A DNA stretch of 64,000 nt from Thiocapsa rosea (lineage in GTDB: Bacteria; Pseudomonadota; Gammaproteobacteria; Chromatiales; Chromatiaceae). The notes beneath the pieces were generated by a model. The model was given only the letters and a program-made list of their open reading frames with translations, had not been told where the DNA came from and searched no databases. The translations under genes were made by a program, and so were the position numbers. The stretch spans positions 1 through 64,000 of the forward strand of contig NZ_RBXL01000002.1 in the NCBI RefSeq assembly GCF_003634315.1. Reading direction: 5' to 3'. The number at the start of each line of letters is the position of its first letter. The first letter of the stretch is position 1. Below are positions 36,436 to 43,855 of the stretch, piece after piece.

Positions 36436-37928
36436 GGCTCTCCCGGAATTCAGGGAAAGCGCTAAAATATTTAAAAACATGACGTTGTAGTCATTTTGAC
36501 CGAACACGTTGGTTGAAAATATCGCTGGACGCACCCCGTCCAAGCCATTTTTAAGCGGTTGTTTTTCATTGATCAGCGCGCGAAAACCCGATAACCGCAC
36601 AGATCGAGGTACACCCTCTGGTAGAGCCGGCGCAGGTTGCTCAAGCCATAGCACCGCCGTTTTAATACTTTGATCTTGTTGTTGAGACCTTCGACGAAAC
36701 CGCTCGTGTGTCGTTCGGTAAAATAATTGGTGATCTCGTCCCAATGACGGCGCAACGTTTTCAGGAAGGATTGAAAACACGTCATCTCGGCGTTCTTGAC
36801 CCGTCGCATCCAGCCACTGAGTTTGCGCTTGGCCTGACCTTTGGACAGGGGCATGTCGTAGACCTCGGTGAGGGCTTGGCTGAGGGCATGGGCTTGCGCG
36901 AGTTGCGGGGAATAGGCGAACAACCGGGCGCGGATCCGCCGTTCCTCGGCGCTCAAGTCGGATTCGCGCTTGCGCAGGATCCAATGGACGTTCTTGAGCC
37001 CGCCGTACTCGGTTTTCGACAGGTCGCGCTTGAGCCGGCGCAGTTCTGTCTTGCGCAACGTCTCCACGGCGTCGCGATACAAACGCGCAACATGGAAGCG
37101 ATCGGCGCAGATGGCGACGTGCGTGCCGAAGACGGCCTTGGCCGCACCGATGAAGCCGCTGTACAGGTCGGTGCACACGACGCGAACGGTGCGCCGCAAG
37201 GATTTCGGGATCGTGCGCAAAAACGCCTCGACGGTCGCGCGCTTACGGTCCTTGAGCACGGCGAGGATGCTCAGGGTGTCCTCGACCCTGGCGCTGACGA
37301 TCACCACGAAATTGCCGTGGCCTTTGGTCAAGGCGATCTCGTCGAGCCCGAGCACGGGGAGCGCCGGGAGCGTCGTCCAATCGATTGTGCTCGGGACCTC
37401 GCGATCGAGGATGCCTTCGAGGTGTTCCGGGGTGACGGCGTCCTTGTGAGCGACGTCTTCGAGGGTGCTGTTGATCAAGGCGCGCAGCAGGCTGTGTTCG
37501 AAGGCACGGGTGAAGGCGCTGCGCGGGTCATACCAGTCCACTCGTTGGGTGGTGGTGGGATGATCCTGGCAATCGGGGCAGCGATACCGTTTGGGCCGAA
37601 TGACGATTTCAGTGCGATGCTCGAAGATCGACAGATGGCGCAACCGCCGTTCTTCACCGAGTCCATGCGGCTCGGTGATGTATCGGCCGCAGCTCCGGCA
37701 CTGCGTGCCCTCCTCGGTGCTGTGCACATGAATTTCCAGCACAGCGGCGTCCGTGATCTCGACGCGGTCGATGGCGATCTGCGGCAGTCCGAGCAGGCGC
37801 AGGAGTTGGCTCTGGTCAATCATCGGTTTTCCATTGAGTTAAAAGCGTTCGAATGGAAGTTTACCAAGATTGGCTGCGTAGAACACTGATTTTACTAAAC
37901 TTGGCGTTCCCTGAGATCCGGGAGAGCC
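36436..37928 (-). mobile_element. ISL3-family insertion sequence, complete
   Basis: 1493 bases with imperfect inverted ends GGCTCTCCCGGAATTCAGGG / CCCTGAGATCCGGGAGAGCC. The 8-base target duplication GAAACTAC is perfect (36428-36435 and 37929-37936), so insertion is recent. It landed between the HicA-like gene and the promoter of the NYN gene. Confidence 0.95.
36573..37823 (-). CDS. ISL3 family transposase
   Basis: 416 residues, usual length. N-terminal zinc-binding 'CRSCGRYI' and 'RYRCPDCQ', then the DDE domain: 'LPVLGLDEIALTKGHGNFV', 'VRVVCTDLYSGFIGAAKAVF', and 'SGFVEGLNNKIKVLKRRCYG' with the Glu. Intact. Confidence 0.95.
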   Translation of the reverse strand: MIDQSQLLRLLGLPQIAIDRVEITDAAVLEIHVHSTEEGTQCRSCGRYITEPHGLGEERRLRHLSIFEHRTEIVIRPKRYRCPDCQDHPTTTQRVDWYDPRSAFTRAFEHSLLRALINSTLEDVAHKDAVTPEHLEGILDREVPSTIDWTTLPALPVLGLDEIALTKGHGNFVVIVSARVEDTLSILAVLKDRKRATVEAFLRTIPKSLRRTVRVVCTDLYSGFIGAAKAVFGTHVAICADRFHVARLYRDAVETLRKTELRRLKRDLSKTEYGGLKNVHWILRKRESDLSAEERRIRARLFAYSPQLAQAHALSQALTEVYDMPLSKGQAKRKLSGWMRRVKNAEMTCFQSFLKTLRRHWDEITNYFTERHTSGFVEGLNNKIKVLKRRCYGLSNLRRLYQRVYLDLCGYRVFAR

Positions 37929-37946
37929 GAAACTACACATAGGAGG

Positions 37947-37975
37947 CCGCTGCCGCCGTTTTTTAGCGGCAGCGG
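37947..37975. repeat. Hairpin overlapping promoter element 5
   Basis: CCGCTGCCG, 11-base loop containing T6, CGGCAGCGG. Its right arm runs into the first base of GGTCGAAAAA. It could be the original terminator of the HicA-like transcript or a regulatory structure at the NYN promoter. Confidence 0.45.
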
Positions 37976-38010
37976 TCGAAAAATCGAGCGTTCCTGAGTC
38001 TTTACCCATA
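37974..38010 (+). promoter_or_regulatory. Two-box promoter element, copy 5
   Basis: GGTCGAAAAA (37974-37983), 15 bases, TCTTTACCCATA (37999-38010), 42 bases before the NYN gene start. Identical boxes and spacing to copy 3. Confidence 0.7.
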
Positions 38011-38051
38011 TCGCCAAGTCTTTTTTAACCATTCGTCATGAGGAATTATCC

Positions 38052-38579
38052 GTGATCAAGAAGATCCTTGCCATTGATCTGACCCCCTGCGAGATCGTCG
38101 CACGAGACCTAGGTCAGCAATATTTTCCGGTCCAATCGGTCCGCAACCTCGTCGCTGGTGAAGGCGTCGATCTCATCGAGACCCTGGTGACCTTGGTCGA
38201 GCGGGTCGCCGAGGACAACCCGGAGTCGATCGCAACGAACAAGGTGAACTTCACCCGCAAGAAACACGCATTGGAGGACGCGGGAGCACGCGTGGTCCGG
38301 GCGCCTGCCAAGCGCTTGACCGATGGGGGATTCAAGCAGTCCGACGACCAACGCTTGGTGATCACGACCCTGTCGCTGGCGCTGCGGCTGCGGCCGGACT
38401 TCCTGGTACTCGCGGCAGCAGACGGCGACTTCGCGCCCATGGTGTGGGAGCTGCGCAACGAGGGGATTCGCACCGAGGTCCTGGCGCGTCCCCAGATGCT
38501 CGCGAGCGATCTGCGCCGGGCCGCCTATTCCGTGATCGATCTCGATACCGTTCTTAAGCAGGTTGGAGGAAACCGCTGA
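38052..38579 (+). CDS. NYN (LabA-like PIN) domain protein
   Basis: 175 residues from GTG 38052 with GAGGAA upstream. 'KQSDDQRLVITTLSLALRLRPDFLVLAAADGDFAPMVWELRNEGIRTEVLA' is the NYN core, with acidic residues Asp (DDQ) and the D-G-D pair expected to bind metal. The N-terminal 'AIDLTPCEIV' strand offers the first Asp. Known relatives are RNases or nucleic-acid-binding PIN-like proteins. Its TGA overlaps the next ATG (TGATG), coupling it to the ubiquitin-like gene. Confidence 0.85.
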   Translation: MIKKILAIDLTPCEIVARDLGQQYFPVQSVRNLVAGEGVDLIETLVTLVERVAEDNPESIATNKVNFTRKKHALEDAGARVVRAPAKRLTDGGFKQSDDQRLVITTLSLALRLRPDFLVLAAADGDFAPMVWELRNEGIRTEVLARPQMLASDLRRAAYSVIDLDTVLKQVGGNR

Positions 38580-38917
38580 TGGGTCTGAACGGCGACAAGC
38601 TGGGTTTTGTTCGGGCGACCGGCTACGGGCGGATTCGCAGCGACGAGTTGGCCGCGCTCTTGGAGCTTGCCCCCAACGAGGCCGTGTATCGATCGGGTGT
38701 CGACAATGGGGTGCGTTCGGGACAGGTCGTGAAGGATGCGGAGGTCGAGATGAAACCGGGAGACACCTTTTCCGCCGGACCGCGCGTCGTCAAGGGCAGC
38801 CAGCCCGTCCCCGCGGCGCTTCGCGATGAGCTCGACGGCTTGCGCCGCTCCGGGTTCGGAGGAGTCGGCGACCCGGAGCCGAGTCCCGAAGGATGGGGCT
38901 GCGCCTGCGGGGACTGA
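38579..38917 (+). CDS. Ubiquitin-like (multi-ubiquitin type) small protein
   Basis: 112 residues. The stretch 'LAALLELAPNEAVYRSGVDN' to 'EVEMKPGDTFSAGPRVVKGS' follows the strand-helix-strand order of bacterial Multi_ubiq/beta-grasp proteins ('elaLk.GdtF...PrV'). Position directly before an E1-like gene strengthens the idea. The tail after the fold is Gly-rich and ends 'GWGCACGD' rather than Gly-Gly, so conjugation through its C-terminus is uncertain. Overlaps the NYN gene by one base. Confidence 0.6.
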   Translation: MGLNGDKLGFVRATGYGRIRSDELAALLELAPNEAVYRSGVDNGVRSGQVVKDAEVEMKPGDTFSAGPRVVKGSQPVPAALRDELDGLRRSGFGGVGDPEPSPEGWGCACGD

Positions 38918-38945
38918 CCTTGCCGGGCGGAGTTCTGCGGAACGG

Positions 38946-39709
38946 ATGTGCGTCGGTATCGTCGGAGTCGGAGGTTTGGGCATGCTGGCGACGGAGCAAT
39001 TGGCGCGCGCAGGCTTTCGCCGCTTCGTGCTCGTTGATCCCGACACCATCGAAGCCACCAACCTCAATAGGTTGCCTGGTGTCACCCATCGCGACCTCGG
39101 GATGCTCAAGGTCCAAATCGGAAAGCGGATGATCCGCACCATCGCTTCAAGCCTGGGCTGCACCGCGGAAGTTTCGGCTTACCCCCTCGACGTCTATCAG
39201 TCTGTCGAGGCCCAACGCACCTTGTCGCGATGCGATCTGATCCTCGCGTTAACCGACAATGAGCTGAGCTGGACCATGGCCCTGCAGCTGGCAATGGATT
39301 CAGGCCGGGAATATCTGCAAGCCGGAACCGATATCGCGCTCGGAGCTGACGGTTCGATTGTCGGTCTACGCGCGGAGGTGACCGGCGCGGAGATCGGCCG
39401 CTTTTGCCCGCTCTGCAGCGGTCGACTCGCGCATACGCAGGAGGGGATGTCACAGCACAAGCCGTCAACGCCGGCTACTTGCCTGATGTAGCCGCGCCCG
39501 CTGTGATGGGTTTGAATGCGGCCGCCTCAGGGATGCTCGCTACCTAGATTCAGAGGCGAGCTGCTGGCATCGGAGTACGCGACCTTGTGCAGGTCGATCT
39601 CCAATCCGGCCAGACGTATCTACGGGATCGGATAGTGATTGATCTCAACTGCGAGATCTGTGGATCCGAATGCTCTAGTCAAGAGAATTTTGCACCAAGT
39701 GTCTATTGA
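38946..39709 (+). pseudogene. E1-like (ThiF family) enzyme with two lesions
   Basis: Rossmann adenylation core: 'VGIVGVGGLGMLATEQLARA', 'VLVDPDTIEATNLNRLPG', Lys in 'MLKVQIGKR', 'CDLILALTDN'. Zn pair 1 is 'CPLC'. At about 39,440 a G-run shift takes the protein out of frame: the other frame reads 'DVTAQAVNAGYLPD', then 'APAVMGLNAAASGMLAT', hits TAG (39545), and reads on 'RAAGIGVRDLVQVDLQSG' to Zn pair 2 'CEICGSEC', ending at 39709. The uninterrupted product stops at 39491. E1 enzymes adenylate a ubiquitin-like C-terminus. Two lesions point to a pseudogene unless the read has errors. ATG 38946 is the conservative start. Confidence 0.75.
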
Positions 39710-39734
39710 CACCGGATACGGGATGTTTCAGAAT
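39706..39734 (+). promoter_or_regulatory. Sigma70-like promoter
   Basis: TTGACA (39706-39711), 17 bases, CAGAAT (39729-39734), 85 bases before the sigma-like gene, which does not carry a two-box element itself. Confidence 0.5.
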
Positions 39735-39818
39735 CCAGCTTAGCCATTTGGAATTCAAGGATGGCTAGATCTTTAACAAATCGGCGAGGGCAGGCAGTTA
39801 CTTAAGAGGTAACTGTCC

Positions 39819-40466
39819 ATGGGATATTTTGGTGAAGTCAAGAGATTCGCTAAGAATGTTGCCAGAAAACAAGGCTTCTCGGCAGCAGCTAACGAGGATT
39901 TCTATCAGGATGTTTTCGAAAGGGTTTGGAAATTCCGGCATGCATCGATCGTAAACGGCTCAGTTCATTACGGGTATGTCGAAGACATCATCACCACCGT
40001 AATCGCAGAGCAAAGGAAAGCGTACCTAAAAAACACGAATTACTTGAAGTGTCAAGAGTACGCGGAGAAGAAGCGGCTGAAAGGTACTGCCGAGGAACAG
40101 CCGAAACCCCACGATTTGGAAGTGCCTCTTCCACATATGGACGTACTGGATAACCATTACGGAGGACAATGGGTTAACCCGATGGTGTTGGGTGGCGAAA
40201 TGGATTTTCTGGGGTACGAGCAAGATCCAGTCGACGAGATTCAAGCAGAGCAGCTGCTCTTGCATTGTAAAACGGTCCGCATCTCAAAGAGTGAGAGCAA
40301 GGGAGGAGGGATTCGGGAGTCCGTCCGGGAGCTTTTGTTAAGTGGCATGACCGATGGACAAGATATCGCGGCAGAACTCCATCTTGAACAGAAACCTGTG
40401 TCGCAAGCAAAGTCTTATGTTATCAAAATGATGAGAGAAGAATTAGAAGCGTTACTTAATCGATAA
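39819..40466 (+). CDS. Sigma-factor-like protein, diverged ECF type
   Basis: 215 residues. 'FAKNVARKQGFSAAANEDFYQDVFERVWKFR' resembles sigma region 2 (the '..aeDl.Qdvf.r.wr' helix). The C-terminal 'SVRELLLSGMTDGQDIAAEL' with 'HLEQKPVSQAKSYVIKMMRE' resembles the region-4 HTH ('..diA..L.....V...k.......L'). The middle is longer than in most ECF factors and unusual. AT-richer than its neighbours. If correct, it is the natural candidate to read the five two-box elements upstream. It could instead be another HTH protein. Confidence 0.5.
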   Translation: MGYFGEVKRFAKNVARKQGFSAAANEDFYQDVFERVWKFRHASIVNGSVHYGYVEDIITTVIAEQRKAYLKNTNYLKCQEYAEKKRLKGTAEEQPKPHDLEVPLPHMDVLDNHYGGQWVNPMVLGGEMDFLGYEQDPVDEIQAEQLLLHCKTVRISKSESKGGGIRESVRELLLSGMTDGQDIAAELHLEQKPVSQAKSYVIKMMREELEALLNR

Positions 40467-41036
40467 AACTCGATATAACAAAATTATCAAAAATTTAAAA
40501 ATTAAATTAGTATCTTAGCGTAAGTTTATTGTTCCATTTCCTGCCTGCTCTCGCCGATTCCCCTCAGCGCAGGGCACTACTCTCAAGCCAGCAATCTGCT
40601 GATTCCTGCAGAACACGTCAGGATGTTTTGTTTTTGTCGTCCGGCCGGGGCTTGAGCGGCTGCTGGCCGTGATCACCTCGGTGTCCTCGGCAGAGGACCG
40701 CATCCCTTCTCAAAAAAGAATCGTTGATGGTATCGCGGCGCAGGGCTCCTCCACTCGCAAAGTGACGGGGTCCGTCTAGGTTCCAATCTCAATGTGACCA
40801 GCTACAATACACACGAGTCCGGCCCTATTCGACCTTAAGAGCCTTCGTTTCCTCGACGTCGTTATCGGAATCGTAGGCCATCGCTCTCGCTGATTTTTCT
40901 GGCGCGCATGAAAGGTCTTCAACGGCGCCTAACCCGGCTGCGAAAAGACCACGGCGGTACTCGTGATCCCGTTGCTCTATCCAGGTCAGGACGAACATAA
41001 TTGTCTATTTGCGGAATCGCTCCCAAGCGACTTCCT
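40467..41036. other. Intergenic, no gene supported
   Basis: AT-rich just after the sigma-like gene, then mixed composition. Short minus-strand frames (e.g. 40515-40703, 40919-41182) lack ribosome sites and known motifs. Confidence 0.5.
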
Positions 41037-41276
41037 TTACATGACCCATTTGTTGTGAACATCAGCGGGTAGATAGCCCCGCGCCCTCCTCCGCTTCTCG
41101 ATCTCCTCCAATCGCCTCTCCGCTTGCTCCCTCGTCTCCACCCAAGCAGTCCGCATCCGCCCGAGCTTCGACCCCAAGCCACCCCAAGCCGTGACCACCG
41201 ACCAACCCCCGAGTAAATCCTCGACCAGGTCAGCCTGATAGTACCGTGCCGTCTCCGGGTTGACCCAACGATGCAT
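41037..41276 (-). CDS. WGR domain protein
   Basis: 79 residues from ATG 41276, with GGAGGG upstream. It is a bare WGR domain: 'HRWVNPETARYYQADLVEDL' then 'GGWSVVTAWGGLGSKLGRMRT' (W-G-G here) and a charged helix 'REQAERRLEEIEKRRRARG'. WGR domains bind DNA ends or nucleic acids. Stand-alone forms occur on plasmids. Minus strand, 60 bases before the recombinase stop. Confidence 0.85.
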   Translation of the reverse strand: MHRWVNPETARYYQADLVEDLLGGWSVVTAWGGLGSKLGRMRTAWVETREQAERRLEEIEKRRRARGYLPADVHNKWVM

Positions 41277-41407
41277 CCCCCTACCCTCCTCGCCTGCGGT
41301 CAAAAACTATCCATTCCCGGTGGTGCTACGCGCATAAAACCGGTTTCGCGTGGGCTGAGAGCCACGAAAATCGCGTAGGAGCGCGCATATTCCGTAACCG
41401 TTTGTTT

Positions 41408-42343
41408 CTAAAGCCTAGAGACAACATCCGCCATGCGCTCTTCGCCGACGTGCGTGTAGATCTGGGTGGTCGAGATGCTCACATGGCCCAGCAGGGCCTG
41501 GATATCGACCAACTGAGCCCCCGACTCGAGGAGCCGGGTTGCATAGGTATGCCTCAACTTGTGGGGTGTGACCCGCTTGTCGATCTCGGCACGCTCGACT
41601 AAGCGCCGCAGATACAGGCGCACCGCCACCGGGCTGGGTGGACCCTCGCCGACAGCCTTCGCGAAGACATGAGCATCCTTCGGCAGATCCGCGATCCACT
41701 CCCCGAAGATCGTCCCGAAGGCCTCGGGCAAGGGAACCACCCGCTCCTTGTCCCCTTTGCCGACCACGCGGACCGACTTCGCCAAGCGGTTGATCATACG
41801 AACATCTTTGACCTTGAGCCCCAGCGCCTCTGAGATCCGCAAACCCGACTGCTGGATCAACGAGAACAACATGCCGTGACGTCGCCGCGCATCGAGAATC
41901 CGTTGACGGGCGTTCCCGTGAAGGTTGTCGGGTAAGTTCTCGATGTCGGCGGCGACCGCCTGGAGGCGCGCCTGCTCGTCCCGATCGAGCCAGATCGGCA
42001 GACGTTGCGGGCGTTTAGGCTTGTCGGTCAGATAGATGGGATCGTTGGAGACCATCGCGCGCTTCTTCGCCCACTTGTAGAAGGACGACAGACACGACAC
42101 GCGCCGGGCGATGATGTGCGGCTTGGCCTTCCTCTCGCGGGCCTGCCAGCCAATCCACTGCTCGACCTGGACGTGGCTGCAATCGCGCCAGTCGCGTTTC
42201 AGCTCGTCGAGCCAGTCACCCCACAGCTTCAGATCCGACGCATAGCCTGCGCAGGTTCCTGCGGCGGCCCCGCGCGTGTAACGCAGGTCGTCGAGGAAGT
42301 CCTTGCGTGCGGTCCAGTAGTCAGTCGTGTCCACGTTGTCCAA
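41408..42343 (-). CDS. Tyrosine recombinase, XerC/D-like integrase
   Basis: 311 residues. SAM-like DNA-binding domain (1-110), then the catalytic set: Arg in 'SGLRISEALGLKVKDV', 'GKGDKERVVPLP', His-x-x-Arg-His in 'TPHKLRHTYATRLLESGA', His in 'LLGHVSISTTQIYTHV' with the nucleophilic Tyr. Complete. It could integrate or resolve the element; no att site is obvious beside it. An 'AGTGCTATT' box just upstream resembles the operator halves at 43424-43467, suggesting control by one of the XRE proteins. Confidence 0.93.
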   Translation of the reverse strand: MDNVDTTDYWTARKDFLDDLRYTRGAAAGTCAGYASDLKLWGDWLDELKRDWRDCSHVQVEQWIGWQARERKAKPHIIARRVSCLSSFYKWAKKRAMVSNDPIYLTDKPKRPQRLPIWLDRDEQARLQAVAADIENLPDNLHGNARQRILDARRRHGMLFSLIQQSGLRISEALGLKVKDVRMINRLAKSVRVVGKGDKERVVPLPEAFGTIFGEWIADLPKDAHVFAKAVGEGPPSPVAVRLYLRRLVERAEIDKRVTPHKLRHTYATRLLESGAQLVDIQALLGHVSISTTQIYTHVGEERMADVVSRL

Positions 42344-42479
42344 GCCTATGATTCACAGTGCTATTCGATGAGGGCGGGTCGATGCGGTCCCTACCCGGCT
42401 GCTCGCGTCTCGGTGCGGTGCCCTACTCCGCCCGGTCGATACCGCCCCCTTCGGTGCCCATGCGCCAGAGACATACTTA

Positions 42480-42497
42480 CTGAAATACAGATTTCAG
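42480..42497. promoter_or_regulatory. Palindrome CTGAAAT-N4-ATTTCAG
   Basis: Perfect 7-base arms with 4 bases between, in the gap between the integrase start and the XRE stop. Likely operator for the integrase or a bound site of a nearby regulator. Confidence 0.45.
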
Positions 42498-42554
42498 AAA
42501 GGATGCTCGGATGCTGTCGAACGCACGCTCGACGTGCAGAATCACATAGAGGTA

Positions 42555-42995
42555 TCAGGGACTTTCGGTCGAGTCTCGCGACGGGGTGCCCCGCCCTCCC
42601 GTCACCAGCCGGATGGTGATCAGGAGGGCGATGTATCCGTCCTTGGTCGCGGGGGTCGGCAAGACCAGCGACCGCAAGGCGCGCCACTCGGAGGGCAAAA
42701 TGTCGAGGCTTGCGGCCAGCACCCGGTCGCTGGCCAACTCGCGCAGCCCCTCGGCTGTGTGCTGGTTCTCCAGCAGTGCATCCGGACTGTCCGGAAGATG
42801 ACCCGCGCTGTCCGCCAGACTGTCGAGCGCGATCCCCAGGGCGTCGGCCAGCGCCTGTGCGGTCTCGGGTGTCGCCGAGCGATCGCTTCGCTCGATTGCG
42901 CCGATCATGCTTTGGCTGAGCCCGACACGCCGACCGAGCTCGGTCTGGTTCAGACCGGCGCGTAGCCTCGCCTCGCGCAATCGCTCGCCGTTCAT
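42555..42995 (-). CDS. XRE-family transcriptional regulator
   Basis: 146 residues. N-terminal HTH_3 'LREARLRAGLNQTELGRRVGLSQSMIGAIERSD', followed by a helical C-terminal domain of unknown type with 'LPSEWRALRSLVLP'. Divergent from a second XRE gene with a 115-base shared control region, the layout of lysis-lysogeny-like switches in phages and ICEs. Confidence 0.9.
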   Translation of the reverse strand: MNGERLREARLRAGLNQTELGRRVGLSQSMIGAIERSDRSATPETAQALADALGIALDSLADSAGHLPDSPDALLENQHTAEGLRELASDRVLAASLDILPSEWRALRSLVLPTPATKDGYIALLITIRLVTGGRGTPSRDSTESP

Positions 42996-43110
42996 GGATC
43001 TGCCGCATCTGTTGGGCCCGTCAGTTTAATACTGACAGTGTTAATCAGATGCGCTTTTCAAGCAATACTAAAAGTGCTAAAAACACACTAAATGTACAAG
43101 GGAGATCACC
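42996..43110. promoter_or_regulatory. Divergent operator-promoter region of two XRE genes
   Basis: AT-rich spacer with repeated half-sites: AATACTGACAGTGTTAA (about 43,028) and AATACTAAAAGTGCTAAA (about 43,064), then ACACACTAAATGTAC. The direct repeats share AATACT-N3-AGTG-T/C-TAA and are likely bound by one or both XRE proteins. Confidence 0.6.
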
Positions 43111-43329
43111 ATGTCAGATGCGTTGGCGAGGAACTTACGTCATCGTCGCGTTTCCGCTGGGCTGTCTCAAGAAGACCTGGCCGAACGCACCGGGTTGTCC
43201 CAGACCTGGATCAGTCGCCTCGAGACAGGAGGCGCCAACCCCACAATGGAAACGCTAAATACGCTTGCTGAGGGCCTTTCGATTCGGGTTCACGATCTTT
43301 TCGACGACCATGCGGAAGCCGTCGGTTGA
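43111..43329 (+). CDS. XRE-family small repressor
   Basis: 72 residues, nearly all HTH_3: 'LRHRRVSAGLSQEDLAERTGLSQTWISRLETGGANPTMETL'. GGGAG lies 7 bases before the ATG. Cro-like partner of the divergent regulator. The 214 bases after it hold no gene but contain the next operator. Confidence 0.92.
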   Translation: MSDALARNLRHRRVSAGLSQEDLAERTGLSQTWISRLETGGANPTMETLNTLAEGLSIRVHDLFDDHAEAVG

Positions 43330-43423
43330 TGGCGTCACGACAGAGCAGGGTTAACTTAAGGTGTTCATCAGAGCCCCATGAGCCGGACTCAGTCAGTCCG
43401 TACTCGGATTCTGCACCTGCGAT

Positions 43424-43467
43424 CAAATAGCACAAAAAGTGGCAAAACTTTTTAAATGTGCTATTTG
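43424..43467. promoter_or_regulatory. Inverted-repeat operator before lipid operon
   Basis: CAAATAGCACA (43424-43434) and TGTGCTATTTG (43457-43467) are perfect 11-base arms, 22 bases apart, in an AT-rich stretch 77 bases before the first gene of the operon. A similar half (AGTGCTATTC) precedes the integrase. Confidence 0.65.
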
Positions 43468-43543
43468 TATCGCCGTTGCTCATTGACGGAGCGACGGGAC
43501 GGCACCTACCGCCGCACCATTCACCGCACAGGGGGACCTTGCC

Positions 43544-43807
43544 ATGCAATCCGAACGCACCTTCCGCACCGATGGTGGTCGTGACGCCTCGGTATCCATG
43601 GAGACCATCCAGATCTCGGGACTCTCTTGCCGGGTCAAGAAGATCACCTGCACGGACGACGGCAAGTTGACGATGGCGATCGATGCCACGGCGACGGACA
43701 ACGAGGCAATCGAGCGCGTCCGAGATCTGATCATGATCCAACAGGGCGAGGTGATGATGACCCTGGAGGGCGTGATGGTCGAGTCGGCCGACCCGGCTCC
43801 TCACTGA
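43544..43807 (+). CDS. Unknown 87-residue protein, first gene of lipid operon
   Basis: Soluble protein with a Cys pair in 'GLSCRVKKITCTDDGKLTMAID' and a second strand-rich part ending in 'MTLEGVMVESADPAPH'. GGGGGA ribosome site. The pattern suggests a small beta-sandwich. No family recognised. It lies 48 bases before the patatin gene and after the palindromic operator, so it probably shares its transcript. Confidence 0.7.
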   Translation: MQSERTFRTDGGRDASVSMETIQISGLSCRVKKITCTDDGKLTMAIDATATDNEAIERVRDLIMIQQGEVMMTLEGVMVESADPAPH

Positions 43808-43855
43808 CCAGATCCGACTTAGTGCCACGCCGGCTTCGGCCGGCGGGAGGGAACC

